From Zobellia galactanivorans (lineage in GTDB: Bacteria; Bacteroidota; Bacteroidia; Flavobacteriales; Flavobacteriaceae), in NCBI RefSeq assembly GCF_000973105.1, contig NC_015844.1:806001-870000 (forward strand): a DNA stretch of 64,000 nt, written 5' to 3'. The notes beneath the pieces were generated by a model. The model saw only the letters and a program-made list of their open reading frames with translations, did no database searches and was not told where the DNA came from. Positions 44,421 to 53,863 of this stretch are shown here, piece by piece. Positions within the stretch are counted from its first letter, which is position 1, and the number at the start of each line of letters is the position of its first letter. A program made the position numbers and the translations under genes.

Positions 44421-45035
44421 ATGGGGCTATTTGACAAATTATTCGGTGGTGGCAAGCAGAAGAAGGTTTCCAAAGAAACAGCGGAAACCAGAGGGGCCCA
44501 CATGCCCGATCTGAACATACCTGTAGACGAGAAATTTACCATTCATTTCAAGAAAAACGGTGGTAAATTCCTCTACTGCGATTCGTTTGGCGAAATCTCT
44601 CAGGCGGTCAGAAACATTGTCAACGAAAATAGCTGGCAAGATTACCCCTTTTACATCATCGACCCCAAACTCAAGGAAAAATTTTCTAAGGAAAAAATCA
44701 GTTTTACCGACAAGACACGAGAGAGCGAAGTATTTTTCACCACTTGTGAGCATCTTATCGCCCAAAACGGCTCTATATTGGTATGTTCAAACCAGTTGAT
44801 GGACAAAAAACTGAACGAACTACCGTACAACGTCATCGTTTTTGCCACGACCAGCCAATTGGTGGAGTCTATCGGCGAAGGCCTAAAGACAATCAAAAAG
44901 AAATACGGCCATAACATTCCCGCAAACATCACTACATTAAAACACTTTCAACCTAACGAGGGTAATTCAGACGATTTTTTAACTTACGGAAGTAGTTCAA
45001 AAAATCTATATCTTTTACTTTTGGAAGACCTATAA
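44421..45035 (+). CDS. LUD-domain (LutC/YkgG-like) protein
   Basis: 204 aa. N-terminal MGLFDKLFGGGKQKKVSKET is a low-complexity tail; the LUD domain covers about 60-200 (FTTCEHLIAQNGSILVCSNQ, VIVFATTSQLVESIGEGLKT, NLYLLLLEDL). LutC helps oxidise lactate with LutA and LutB, but neither partner is here. The setting between ftsH and cdsA is shared in Flavobacteriaceae and suggests another role. 58 bp after ftsH, 1 bp before cdsA. Confidence 0.8.
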   Translation: MGLFDKLFGGGKQKKVSKETAETRGAHMPDLNIPVDEKFTIHFKKNGGKFLYCDSFGEISQAVRNIVNENSWQDYPFYIIDPKLKEKFSKEKISFTDKTRESEVFFTTCEHLIAQNGSILVCSNQLMDKKLNELPYNVIVFATTSQLVESIGEGLKTIKKKYGHNIPANITTLKHFQPNEGNSDDFLTYGSSSKNLYLLLLEDL

Positions 45036-45036
45036 C

Positions 45037-45840
45037 ATGAAAGAAGTTTTAAGGCGTTCGCTTACCGGGGCTGTTTACATCTTTTTATTACTATCTGCCG
45101 TCTTTTTAAGCTCGGATGCCTTCGATTTTCTTTTCATGATTTTCGGGCTGGCCTGTCTCAACGAATATAAAAAGCTCGTCGACCTCAAAGGACTGCACAT
45201 CTACGCCGCCTATTTGGCGCTTTGGTGGGCCTTTATCTATTTCGTTAACGACATGAGCGTGGTCTACATACTATTGTTCTGCACCATTACCGTTAACTTT
45301 GCCCTTCTTTTTTATCTTTTTTCAAAAAAGGAAAAGCTTTTCAACACGGTCCAAAAATTTATAATCGGTCTTTTTTATGTGGGCGGGGGATGTATTTTTC
45401 TTACCATGATCCCTTATACCGACAATGACTTTGCCAAGTTTCTAATTATAGGTATTTTTATCTTAATTTGGGTAAACGATTCGTTCGCTTACATCGTTGG
45501 TCGTACCTTTGGGCGAACCAAACTGTTTCCGGCGGTATCCCCAAAGAAAACGGTTGAAGGCGCTTTGGGAGGATTGGTTTTTGCCGTGGCAACAGCCTAT
45601 TTCCTAGCTAAATATGAGCCTATCGTTAGCCCCGCACAATGGGTTACCCTAGCGGTAATCATTGTAGTTACGGGCAACTTGGGCGATTTAATAGAGTCAA
45701 AATTTAAAAGAGCTGCCGGTGTAAAAGATAGTGGTGCTATTTTACCTGGCCATGGCGGGATGTTAGACCGCCTCGATAGTTTAATATTTGCAGCACCGTT
45801 TGCGTATTTAACCTTAAATATTTTCGCCCATGTTTCATAA
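45037..45840 (+). CDS. cdsA: Phosphatidate cytidylyltransferase
   Basis: 267 aa, about seven membrane helices. The C-terminal signature GDLIESKFKRAAGVKDSGAI / LPGHGGMLDRLDSL is complete. It makes CDP-diacylglycerol from phosphatidate and CTP in the inner membrane. Its last 11 bp overlap psd. Confidence 0.95.
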   Translation: MKEVLRRSLTGAVYIFLLLSAVFLSSDAFDFLFMIFGLACLNEYKKLVDLKGLHIYAAYLALWWAFIYFVNDMSVVYILLFCTITVNFALLFYLFSKKEKLFNTVQKFIIGLFYVGGGCIFLTMIPYTDNDFAKFLIIGIFILIWVNDSFAYIVGRTFGRTKLFPAVSPKKTVEGALGGLVFAVATAYFLAKYEPIVSPAQWVTLAVIIVVTGNLGDLIESKFKRAAGVKDSGAILPGHGGMLDRLDSLIFAAPFAYLTLNIFAHVS

Positions 45841-46513
45841 AGAGGGTCAAAAAATTATTCTTATTACCTTTTTTATCGTTTCCGCCCTTATCCTTGGTTC
45901 GCAGTATGCCATTGAGATTCCTTGGTTACGTCTTGGCATTCAATTGATCGCGGTAGTAATCTTGATATTGATTCTTCAATTTTTCAGAAACCCGACCCGA
46001 AGAGCCAACAAAAACTTTGACGAAATATTGGCGCCCGTAGATGGCAAGGTTGTAGTAATAGAAGAAGTAGAGGAAACTGAATTCTTTAAGGACAAACGCA
46101 AACAGGTATCCATTTTCATGTCTCCTACCAATGTGCACGTTACCCGATATCCTGCCAGTGGAAGTGTAAAATATTCAAAGTACCACCCAGGAAAATACCT
46201 TGTGGCCTGGCATCCTAAATCAAGTACCGAAAACGAACGTACGACCGTAGTCATACGCACCCCAAAGTTCGGGGACATCCTATACAGACAAATTGCAGGT
46301 GCATTGGCACGACGTATAGTGAACTATGCCGAAGAAGGCGATAACGTTCAACAGGGCGAAGATGCCGGTTTTATCAAATTCGGTTCCAGGGTCGATTTAT
46401 TCTTGCCTTTGGATTGCGCCATTACCGTTAAGTTAAACCAAAAAGTAATCGGTGCAGAAACCTGTATCGCCGCAGTAGTCAAAAGGAATGAAGAAGGAGA
46501 AATTACATATTGA
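45830..46513 (+). CDS. psd: Phosphatidylserine decarboxylase-related protein
   Basis: 227 aa, the short PSD-A type. Two N-terminal membrane helices, then ILAPVDGKVVVIEEV, FMSPTNVHVTRYPASG and the self-cleavage site FGSRVDLFLP, where the Ser becomes the pyruvoyl group. It converts phosphatidylserine to phosphatidylethanolamine. It overlaps cdsA by 11 bp and the acyl-CoA-binding protein gene by 26 bp, which indicates tight coupling. Confidence 0.94.
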   Translation: MFHKEGQKIILITFFIVSALILGSQYAIEIPWLRLGIQLIAVVILILILQFFRNPTRRANKNFDEILAPVDGKVVVIEEVEETEFFKDKRKQVSIFMSPTNVHVTRYPASGSVKYSKYHPGKYLVAWHPKSSTENERTTVVIRTPKFGDILYRQIAGALARRIVNYAEEGDNVQQGEDAGFIKFGSRVDLFLPLDCAITVKLNQKVIGAETCIAAVVKRNEEGEITY

Positions 46514-46754
46514 TTTCGACAAGGCGGTAGAGTTCATGAACAACTATACCGACCCTCTGCCAGCCGACTTATTGCTCAAGTTGTATGCCTATTACAAAAT
46601 AGCCAATAAAAACTATAGCAACCCAGGAAGCAGTACCCCCCTTATCAACGCCTTTAAGGCCAATGCCCTTATACAAGCGAAGAACATCAAAAAAGACGAG
46701 GCAATGAAGGCTTACATCAAACTCGTAAAGAGCGAAGTGCAAAACAAGCACTGA
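46488..46754 (+). CDS. Acyl-CoA-binding protein
   Basis: 88 aa, normal ACBP length. LKLYAYYKIANKNYSNPGSS and KKDEAMKAYIKLVKSE match the ACBP four-helix bundle that holds acyl-CoA. The usual KWDAW segment is degenerate (FKANALIQAKN). It starts inside the end of psd and ends convergent to the creatininase-like gene. The location suggests it feeds acyl-CoA into phospholipid synthesis, an inference. Confidence 0.88.
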   Translation: MKKEKLHIDFDKAVEFMNNYTDPLPADLLLKLYAYYKIANKNYSNPGSSTPLINAFKANALIQAKNIKKDEAMKAYIKLVKSEVQNKH

Positions 46755-46786
46755 GCCTTACGGAGCCCCACTCCCCTTTCACAAGT

Positions 46787-47551
46787 CTACTCATAAAGAT
46801 CCTTTGTATCGGCCTTGCACAGCTCGTAAAAGAAATGTCCCATCTTTTGGGTAACATCATTAAAGAAGCGTTCCCCTTTTTCCTTGCTGGCCTTATGCGG
46901 ATTACCCACACCGGTATCTTCACTGATCTCAGACCATTTTCGTTCGGCCCAGGCCCAACCTTCCGAAAAGGATTTGATCTTAAACTTTTTGGAAGCACCC
47001 ATACCCCATTTTTCCCTAGAAAGAACCAAATCCGGTCTCAAATGAAGCATAAGACTGGTCTCCATTTCATCGGCATGATCGCCTTCCTCCTCAAAATACA
47101 AACCTTTATCCAAGGCTTGCGGAAAGCTGCAAAAGCTAATGAACATCTTGGGAAACTTATACCCCAGTTCACGCACCAAAGGCTTAAAATTATTGCCCCC
47201 ATGCCCGTTAAACAGCACTAACTTATAAAGTCCCTGCCTATTGAGCACTTCTACGATATCGGTCAAAATGGCCAACTGTGTACTTGGGTTCAGGTTGATA
47301 TCGAGATAAATATCGGATTGCCCCGTATTGACCCCGAAAGGCAAGGTCGGCAACACGATCGGCTTCCCTCCCTTTTCCCAAGCTATACGCGCCGCTTCCG
47401 CCGTCAAATGATCGGCTTGGATATTATCGGTAGCATAAGGCAAATGATAGTTATGCGCCTCGGTAGCTCCCCATGGCAATATCACCAACTCAAAACTTTC
47501 CTCCTTTAAAGCCTCCCAATTCGTTTCGGCTAAAATGTAAGGTCTTATCAT
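46787..47551 (-). CDS. Creatininase-family amidohydrolase
   Basis: 254 aa. ILPWGATEAHNYHLPYATDN, FNGHGGNN and DHADEMETSLMLHLRPDLV supply the metal-binding Glu, His and Asp of the creatininase fold. Family members hydrolyse creatinine or formamide intermediates of cofactor pathways (e.g. FAPy deformylation, mycofactocin maturation), so the substrate is open. It lies 37 bp downstream of the membrane hydroxylase gene. Confidence 0.88.
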   Translation of the reverse strand: MIRPYILAETNWEALKEESFELVILPWGATEAHNYHLPYATDNIQADHLTAEAARIAWEKGGKPIVLPTLPFGVNTGQSDIYLDINLNPSTQLAILTDIVEVLNRQGLYKLVLFNGHGGNNFKPLVRELGYKFPKMFISFCSFPQALDKGLYFEEEGDHADEMETSLMLHLRPDLVLSREKWGMGASKKFKIKSFSEGWAWAERKWSEISEDTGVGNPHKASKEKGERFFNDVTQKMGHFFYELCKADTKDLYE

Positions 47552-47588
47552 ATATAATTCTTGTTTAAAATACCTAAATTAAAAACAT

Positions 47589-48857
47589 TTAAGCCCATGT
47601 ATTCCTTTTTGGGGCCGAGGCTTCAAAATAGGTAAAATATATTCCTGAAAACAGACTTATCAAAAAGTAAAGAGCCACGAGCCAACTTCCGAAGGGCACA
47701 TAACTGTCAAGACCGAACCAATCGCCTGTAAACGAGATCAAGGCCAAGCCTAAAACACCCCTAAACAGTTCTATATACACGGCATACTCCTTGCGGTCCA
47801 TCAAAGTGGTATAACCATAAACACCGGTGAAAACCACAAAGCCGAACAGAAGCAGCCCCTTCGGCCCGATTGCCGAAAAATTATAGAACATAAACCATAT
47901 AAAGCCCGTAGTGACCAACATTTGAAAAACCGCATATACTTTTAAAGCGGTCGATGCAGGGGTTTCGTAACGGGTAAAACCGTAGACATCCTCAATAATG
48001 GCTATGGGGTATTTTTCTTTGACATCATCGGGCCGCCAGCCAGTAGGCATAAACCAAATTCGAAACTTGTCCCAATAGTTTTTAGTATACCATGCATCAC
48101 GGATCAAACGCCATAAGTGTTGAAAATTAATCGGGATCGGATTCCATGTCGAAGCGGGTTTCAACACCCCAAACTGAGGGGGTACATCATCAAGTTCTTC
48201 TTGAAAGGTACCGAAGCAACGATCCCAAACACAAAAAATCTGTCCGAGGTTCTTATCGATATACTCGGGATTAATAGCGTGGTGCACGCGATGTTGCGAA
48301 GGGGTTACAATAATATATTCGGCCCAGCCCATTTTACCTATGTGCTGTGTATGGTACCAAAATTGCGCGAAGAGATGAACGGGCAAAAGAATAGCCATTA
48401 CCTCATTAGGCACGCCAAGAACCGCTGCAGGAATCAACAATAACGGAAAATAGCCGATCAAATTAGAGATAGGCTGACGCAATGCACAGGCCAAATTAAA
48501 CTCTTCACTACTGTGATGGACCACATGCTGGTTCCAGAAAAAATTTATTTTATGACTCAAACGATGGTTCCAATATCCCGCAAAGTCGACTACGACAAAG
48601 GCAATCAACCATACCGACCACGTAGCCTCCATTTGAAACACGGCCAAATGCTCCAATAAAAAAGGATAGGTTACCAAGGCCACCCCTAGGCCCAAGGTGT
48701 CTTTAATAATATTGGTAAAGCCCGAACTTATACTCGATACGGAATCCATCACCTTATGCTTTTGGTCCTTTACAAAATACCCATACCCTATTTCAATGGC
48801 CAAGAGCACCATAAAAACGGGGATAGCATACAAAAGTGCCTGAGCATAGGTTTCCAC
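47589..48857 (-). CDS. Membrane fatty-acid hydroxylase superfamily protein
   Basis: 422 aa, several membrane helices. Three histidine boxes HRLSHK, HVVHHSS and HRVHHA bind the di-iron centre of the sterol desaturase/fatty acid hydroxylase superfamily; the box spacing and extra C-terminal helices resemble the alkylglycerol monooxygenase (TMEM195) branch. It oxidises a lipid, but the substrate cannot be named. 37 bp before the creatininase-like gene in the direction of transcription. Confidence 0.85.
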   Translation of the reverse strand: METYAQALLYAIPVFMVLLAIEIGYGYFVKDQKHKVMDSVSSISSGFTNIIKDTLGLGVALVTYPFLLEHLAVFQMEATWSVWLIAFVVVDFAGYWNHRLSHKINFFWNQHVVHHSSEEFNLACALRQPISNLIGYFPLLLIPAAVLGVPNEVMAILLPVHLFAQFWYHTQHIGKMGWAEYIIVTPSQHRVHHAINPEYIDKNLGQIFCVWDRCFGTFQEELDDVPPQFGVLKPASTWNPIPINFQHLWRLIRDAWYTKNYWDKFRIWFMPTGWRPDDVKEKYPIAIIEDVYGFTRYETPASTALKVYAVFQMLVTTGFIWFMFYNFSAIGPKGLLLFGFVVFTGVYGYTTLMDRKEYAVYIELFRGVLGLALISFTGDWFGLDSYVPFGSWLVALYFLISLFSGIYFTYFEASAPKRNTWA

Positions 48858-48906
48858 TTGCCGTAGTATTACATTTAAAACAATTTACAAATCAACAGAA
48901 CGCGGT

Positions 48907-49500
48907 TCAATTAAAAGGGCCTACCATTATATGCGCCCGAAAAGTACCGGGATCCATAAGCCAAGGCATACCCTTCGCATGGGGTTTTGAAGGCAAACCT
49001 GTAGATTCTACTGTAGCAAAAGGGGTATAAATTACATAACGAAACTGTCCGTCTGCCAATTCTCCGGTTTTCTTATCGTAGGCTTCGTCGCTCCCGTAAT
49101 AAATATAGAGCATACTGGGCACAAGGGGCATCTGCCATTTCCCCGCCGCAACCTCGGCACCTTGAATCTCTCTTTTCTCCTTAGTGTTCTTCCCTTCGGC
49201 GGTAAGCTCCCTACCGCGTTTCATAAAAGGTTCCAAGGCCTTTGAATAACAAGCTACGCTTATCCCCTCTTTCGCAGGGTCGTCTCCTATGCAAACCAAA
49301 TTATTGGTACCTTCCCTCAATACCGTCAGATTTCCCGAACTATCATACCCATACACCATGGCCCCATCCTTATCCGCTTCGGGAGCGGGCAAAGTCGCCG
49401 TTTTGATCTGTATTTCAGAAGGAAGAACTTCACTACTTTTATCTTGCGACTTGGCAAAGCACACTGAGAACAAAGCTACTAGCAATAAGGTATTTTTCAT
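48907..49500 (-). CDS. Secreted hypothetical protein
   Basis: 197 aa. Clear signal peptide (MKNTLLLVALFSVCFAKSQD). The mature part includes TLPAPEADKDGAMVYGYDSS, MLYIYYGSDEAYD and RYVIYTPFATVESTGLP, and ends MDPGTFRAHIMVGPFN. I recognise no domain. Two Cys residues may form a disulfide. Exported to the periplasm or beyond. Confidence 0.8.
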   Translation of the reverse strand: MKNTLLLVALFSVCFAKSQDKSSEVLPSEIQIKTATLPAPEADKDGAMVYGYDSSGNLTVLREGTNNLVCIGDDPAKEGISVACYSKALEPFMKRGRELTAEGKNTKEKREIQGAEVAAGKWQMPLVPSMLYIYYGSDEAYDKKTGELADGQFRYVIYTPFATVESTGLPSKPHAKGMPWLMDPGTFRAHIMVGPFN

Positions 49501-49795
49501 AATATCAAGGTTTTACCTAAATATAGACACGAAAAATGAATTTTTAATGGATAAGGGACAAAAATTGGGAAGGAAGTCGTAAAAGAAGGACCCCTAAAGC
49601 CATAAAGTGGGGGAACACAGAACTTATGACAAATGGGGCCTCCAATGACTTAAGCAGATCAGACGAATCTCAAATAAATGTATTCCAGTAAGAATATGGA
49701 GCTATTACAAACTAATTTTCGATGCCAATCAACTGTTAAGACGATACAATATACGGTTATAAATGAATACAAATTCATTTATGAATGTTAAAATA
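49501..49795. other. 295-bp non-coding region beyond tetR
   Basis: No credible coding frame. It contains a palindrome (49759-49782) that resembles the one in the tetR promoter, and the A/T-rich leader of the secreted hypothetical protein. Confidence 0.55.
49759..49782. promoter_or_regulatory. Palindrome adjacent to the tetR stop codon
   Basis: ataaatgaat (49759-49768), spacer acaa, attcatttat (49773-49782): a perfect 10-bp inverted repeat. It shares its core TGAAT-N4-ATTCA with the site at 50385-50404. Candidate second TetR operator. Confidence 0.6.
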
Positions 49796-50365
49796 TCATG
49801 ATTTTATGGCATCCCAACACAAGTGGAAGGTTTGGTCGATAATCGCATCCGTAATTTCTACCTCATCCATAGCCATTTGCCTGGCCAGATTATTGGCATA
49901 ACCGTAAAACAAGGGAATGATCAAGTCACTGTCAATGTTCTTAATGATCAACTCCTCCTTTCCCTGCCCCAATAAGTTTTTGATAAAGCCCACAAATTGG
50001 TCGTCAAGCTTATGGGTTTCTTCGGAAGCATAGACAGAATACCGAAACTGGTGCATGAATATCACCTCTGAACTATTGGTTACACGAAACCACAGCACCT
50101 TTGCCCAGATGATGGAAAGTTGCTTTTTTAAAGGCAAATGCCCAATAGAAGGAAGTATGGAAAGGGTGCTACCGACAAATAGGTGCATATACAGCTCGTT
50201 CAGCAACCGCTCTTTACTATCGAAGTAAATATAAAGGGTTCCGCAGGCCATTTTGGCCCTTTGGGCAATAGATGACATCGTGAGCCGGTTCAGCCCCACT
50301 TCTGAGGTCAATGCGGTCGTTGCCTCAAAAATGGTATTGATCTTGGTATCGTCCCTTACTCTCAC
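49796..50365 (-). CDS. TetR/AcrR-family transcriptional regulator
   Basis: 189 aa. The N-terminal helix-turn-helix is KINTIFEATTALTSEVGLNR / LTMSSIAQRAKMACGTLYIY / FDSKERLLNELY, typical TetR. The C-terminal ligand domain has no diagnostic motif. No co-oriented target gene lies within 290 bp downstream. Two matching palindromes flank the gene, so it is probably autoregulated. Confidence 0.93.
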   Translation of the reverse strand: MRVRDDTKINTIFEATTALTSEVGLNRLTMSSIAQRAKMACGTLYIYFDSKERLLNELYMHLFVGSTLSILPSIGHLPLKKQLSIIWAKVLWFRVTNSSEVIFMHQFRYSVYASEETHKLDDQFVGFIKNLLGQGKEELIIKNIDSDLIIPLFYGYANNLARQMAMDEVEITDAIIDQTFHLCWDAIKS

Positions 50366-50384
50366 ATTACTAATATAGCAATTA

Positions 50385-50404
50385 AAGTGAATCTAAATTC
50401 ATTT
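50385..50404. promoter_or_regulatory. Operator-like palindrome in the tetR promoter region
   Basis: aagtgaat (50385-50392), spacer ctaa, attcattt (50397-50404): 7 of 8 positions are self-complementary and the core equals the palindrome at 49759-49782. It lies 20-39 bp upstream of the tetR start, where a repressor would block transcription. Confidence 0.6.
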
Positions 50405-50540
50405 CCCATTTATTAACCATAATAAAATAACATTCATAATTCACTGAGTACAGGTACAATGCCCCAAAAGAAACCAAAATCACCCTGCGCCCTGAATAAC
50501 CAACGGTTATTGCAACACCCAAGACAACCGAAAAACAAAA

Positions 50541-50575
50541 CGGCCGGACATCCTTCAAATAAGGATATCCGACCG
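50541..50575 (-). terminator. Intrinsic terminator of valS
   Basis: A 15-bp stem (50541-50555 with 50561-50575, a few G-U pairs) and 5-nt loop. On the minus strand it is followed by TTTTGTTTTT. It lies 21 bp after the valS stop. Confidence 0.88.
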
Positions 50576-50595
50576 CACTTATATTATAAAAAGGA

Positions 50596-53226
50596 CTAGC
50601 CTAAACTGGCCAGACTTTTTTCCAAGGTTTCTATCTTAGCCTCGGCATCGGCCTGCTTTTGGCGTTCTATAGCAATGACTTTCTCGGGTGCATTGTTTAC
50701 AAAACGCTCATTTGAAAGTTTCTTTTGAACCGACAACAAGAAGCCCTTGGTGTATTTCAACTCTTCTTCAATCTTTTTGATTTCGGCCTCAACATCGATA
50801 GCGCCGCTCATCGGCACAAAGTACTCATTGTTCTTTACACGGAACGACAACGCGCCGTCTACGGTAGCATCGACATAAGAGACTTCCGAAACATTGGTCA
50901 ATTTCTCTACGACCACATCCCATGTTTTGGCCAAACCGCCCTCGTTGAGCACCAAAAGCTCCAAGTGCTCTTTCATTGGAATATTCTTTTCCTTACGGAT
51001 ATTTCGAACCCCAGAGACCACTTCCGCAGCAGTTTCAAAGCTTTCAATAAGAGCTTCATCCACTTTCTCCATCTTCGGCCATTGTGCCACCACTAAGGCC
51101 TCTTCAGGCTTACGTTCCGTAATGTGTTGCCAAACCTCTTCGGTCAAGAAAGGCATAAATGGATGTAACAATTTAAGGTTCTGTTCAAACAAATCGATGA
51201 CCGCCTCATAGGTGACTCTATCAATAGGCTTCTGGTAATCGGGTTTTATAATTTCCAACAACCACGAACTATAGTCATCCCAAACCAATTTATAAATTGC
51301 CATTAGGGCATCTGAGATACGATACTTGCTAAAATGATCTTCAATCTCAAGCAAGGTTTTATTGAATTTGGCCTTGTACCATTCAATACCCAATCTTGAC
51401 GCTTCCGGTTGTGGCAGATCGGCTATTTCCCAACCTTTCAACAATCGGAAACCGTTCCATATCTTATTGGCAAAGTTCTTTCCTTGTTGGCATAGATCTT
51501 CATCGAACATCAAATCGTTCCCCGCGGCAGAACTCAATAAAAGTCCGACACGAACACCATCTGCCCCGTAATCTTCTATCAACTTAAGCGCATCGGGCGA
51601 ATTCCCTAGCGACTTAGACATTTTTCTACGTTGCTTATCGCGTACCAAACCTGTGAAATACACATTTTGGAAAGGACGTTCATCACGGTACTCATACCCG
51701 GAAATAATCATTCGGGCCACCCAAAAGAAAATAATATCCGGCCCCGTGACCAGGTCGTTGGTAGGATAGTAGTAGTTCACCTCCTCGTTTTCGGGCTCCA
51801 AAATACCGTTAAAGACACTAATAGGCCACAACCAAGATGAAAACCAAGTATCTAGGGCATCTTCGTCTTGTTTAAGGTCGCCTACTGTCAAATTGGCGTT
51901 ACCTGACTTTTCCTTGGCCAATTTCAAGGCATCTTCAACCGTTTCGGCCACGACAAAATCTTCTTGACCATCACCGAAATAATAGGCGGGTATCTGTTGC
52001 CCCCACCATAACTGGCGTGAAATATTCCAGTCGCGGATGTTTTCCATCCAATGGCGATAGGTATTCTCGAATTTTTTAGGGAAGAATTTCACCTCCTCGG
52101 TTTCAAGTACCGCCTTAATTGCAGGTTTGACCAAATCTTCCATTTTCAAGAACCACTGATCGCTCAACCTTGGCTCTATAACCGCCTTGGTCCGTTCCGA
52201 CGTCCCTACTTTATTGACGTAGTTCTCCTTTTTGACCAAAAAGCCCTTTTCTTCAAGCTCTTTGGTTATTTCCTTACGGACCACAAAGCGATCCTTTCCT
52301 TCATAATGAAGTCCAAAAGAATTCAATGTAGCATCGGCGTTGAAGATATCGATGGTTTCAAGGTGGTGTTTTTCACCCAAGGCCTTATCGTTCACATCGT
52401 GTGCCGGGGTAATCTTTAAACAGCCGGTACCGAACTCGATATCTACGTATTCGTCTTCTATAATGGGGATTACCCTACCCGAAATGGGCACTATGGCTTT
52501 CTTCCCTTTCAAATGTCGGTAGCGCTCATCATTGGGATTGATACAAATGGCCGTATCACCCAAAATAGTCTCAGGTCGCGTAGTAGCAATGGTTACCCGC
52601 TCGTCAGATCCTTCTATGGGATATGAAAGATAGTAAAGAAGGCCTTGCTTTTCTTCATAGATCACCTCTTCATCGGAGAGTGTGGTCTGGGCCTCGGGAT
52701 CCCAGTTGACCATACGGTAGCCCCTATATATCAATCCTTTGTTGAACAAATCGACAAAAACCTTGATGACCGATTTATACATATCGTCATCCATGGTAAA
52801 CTTGGTACGTTTCCAATCGCAGGATGCCCCTAATTTTTTCAGCTGGTCTAAAATAACCCCACCGTATTCGTCCGTCCAATCCCAAGCGTGCTTTAGGAAT
52901 TCTTCGCGGCTTAAATCGGCCTTATCGATGCCTTCGGACTTCAATTTTGCAACAACTTTAGCCTCCGTAGCAATGGAGGCGTGGTCCATTCCCGGCACCC
53001 AACATGCATTTTTCCCCATTAAACGGGCCCGTCTGATCAATACATCTTGAATGGTATTGTTCAACATATGCCCCATATGAAGTACTCCGGTTACGTTTGG
53101 CGGAGGAATTACAATGGTGTAAGGCTCCCTTTTATCTGGAGTGGAAGAAAAGAAATCATGCTGCATCCAGTAATCATACCAATGGTTTTCAGCTTTTTGG
53201 GGGTCATATTTAGAAGGGATATCCAT
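50596..53226 (-). CDS. valS: Valyl-tRNA synthetase
   Basis: 876 aa class Ia synthetase. [17 protein letters not shown] is the HIGH motif (HMGH) and [12 protein letters not shown] the KMSKS loop. Editing domain lies between ([20 protein letters not shown]). The anticodon domain and a C-terminal coiled coil ([20 protein letters not shown]) complete it. A long leader of about 105 nt with hairpins precedes the gene. Confidence 0.98.
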   Translation of the reverse strand: MDIPSKYDPQKAENHWYDYWMQHDFFSSTPDKREPYTIVIPPPNVTGVLHMGHMLNNTIQDVLIRRARLMGKNACWVPGMDHASIATEAKVVAKLKSEGIDKADLSREEFLKHAWDWTDEYGGVILDQLKKLGASCDWKRTKFTMDDDMYKSVIKVFVDLFNKGLIYRGYRMVNWDPEAQTTLSDEEVIYEEKQGLLYYLSYPIEGSDERVTIATTRPETILGDTAICINPNDERYRHLKGKKAIVPISGRVIPIIEDEYVDIEFGTGCLKITPAHDVNDKALGEKHHLETIDIFNADATLNSFGLHYEGKDRFVVRKEITKELEEKGFLVKKENYVNKVGTSERTKAVIEPRLSDQWFLKMEDLVKPAIKAVLETEEVKFFPKKFENTYRHWMENIRDWNISRQLWWGQQIPAYYFGDGQEDFVVAETVEDALKLAKEKSGNANLTVGDLKQDEDALDTWFSSWLWPISVFNGILEPENEEVNYYYPTNDLVTGPDIIFFWVARMIISGYEYRDERPFQNVYFTGLVRDKQRRKMSKSLGNSPDALKLIEDYGADGVRVGLLLSSAAGNDLMFDEDLCQQGKNFANKIWNGFRLLKGWEIADLPQPEASRLGIEWYKAKFNKTLLEIEDHFSKYRISDALMAIYKLVWDDYSSWLLEIIKPDYQKPIDRVTYEAVIDLFEQNLKLLHPFMPFLTEEVWQHITERKPEEALVVAQWPKMEKVDEALIESFETAAEVVSGVRNIRKEKNIPMKEHLELLVLNEGGLAKTWDVVVEKLTNVSEVSYVDATVDGALSFRVKNNEYFVPMSGAIDVEAEIKKIEEELKYTKGFLLSVQKKLSNERFVNNAPEKVIAIERQKQADAEAKIETLEKSLASLG

Positions 53227-53256
53227 ATTTTTGGAACGGTTTTTGACTAGAGTATG

Positions 53257-53279
53257 TCGGTCATCACAATAAAGACCGA
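53257..53279 (-). promoter_or_regulatory. Hairpin in the valS 5' leader
   Basis: tcggtc (53257-53262) pairs with gaccga (53274-53279). A second small palindrome, ggcaaaattgcc on the minus strand, lies upstream at about 53309-53320. Neither is followed by a T run, and no valine-rich leader frame is present. Function unknown. Confidence 0.35.
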
Positions 53280-53337
53280 AACATGAAGTTACATTGTTAA
53301 TAAATTATGGCAATTTTGCCGCGTTTTAAATACGAAA

Positions 53338-53367
53338 CAAAAATAAGTAACGTTAAGAGATAACAAA
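53338..53367 (-). promoter_or_regulatory. valS promoter
   Basis: Minus-strand TATTTTTG (complement of 53338-53345) with TTTG (complement of 53364-53367) 18 bp upstream: both elements and spacing fit the Bacteroidota consensus. It predicts a leader of about 105 nt. Confidence 0.65.
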
Positions 53368-53425
53368 AGAATTTTGGAGGTTCATCTGAAAAGATTTATT
53401 TTTGAGATTCCCTAAATTTAACAAA

Positions 53426-53800
53426 ATGAAAAAACTAGTACTTGTATTATTTGTTGGGCTAATGGGTTTTACCCTTACGGCACAAGACAAATCAGCAAAA
53501 ATCGAATTCAAATCAGAGACCGTAGATTACGGTGAAATACAAAAAGGCGCCGACGGCGTTCGCGTATTTGAATTTACGAACACGGGCGAGGCACCGCTTA
53601 TCATAAGCAAAGTTAGCTCTAGTTGCGGATGTACTATCCCAAAGAAACCTGAAGACCCGATTTTACCAGGTAAGACCGGTGAGATCCAGGTAAAATATGA
53701 CACCAATCGTGTCGGCCCGATCAGAAAGGCCATTACCGTAATATCGAATGCCGATACACCTACAAAGGTTCTTAAGATAAAAGGTGAAGTTAAAGCCTAG
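53426..53800 (+). CDS. DUF1573 secreted protein
   Basis: 124 aa from ATG 53426 (MKKLVLVLFVGLMGFTLTAQ, a signal peptide); a start 24 bases upstream spoils it. The DUF1573 Ig-like core is seen in VDYGEIQKGADGVRVFEFTN, APLIISKVSSSCGCTIPKKP and NADTPTKVLKIKGEV. The SSCGCT motif with paired cysteines is the family mark. Periplasmic; function unknown. Confidence 0.92.
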   Translation: MKKLVLVLFVGLMGFTLTAQDKSAKIEFKSETVDYGEIQKGADGVRVFEFTNTGEAPLIISKVSSSCGCTIPKKPEDPILPGKTGEIQVKYDTNRVGPIRKAITVISNADTPTKVLKIKGEVKA

Positions 53801-53837
53801 GAAGGCAAACAAACCTCGAAAATAATATTGCTAAAAA

Positions 53838-53863
53838 CCCTGCTCTAAAAGGCAGGTTTTTTT
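53838..53863. terminator. Terminator between the DUF1573 gene and the PDZ protease gene
   Basis: cctgc (53839-53843) pairs with gcagg (53852-53856), extended by A-T pairs around a bulge and followed by seven T. It can serve both convergent genes. Confidence 0.75.

Noticed and set aside
53227-53337. Attenuator peptide or T-box for valS
   Set aside because: Short frames in the leader contain no Val run and no T-box specifier/antiterminator; hairpins lack T runs.
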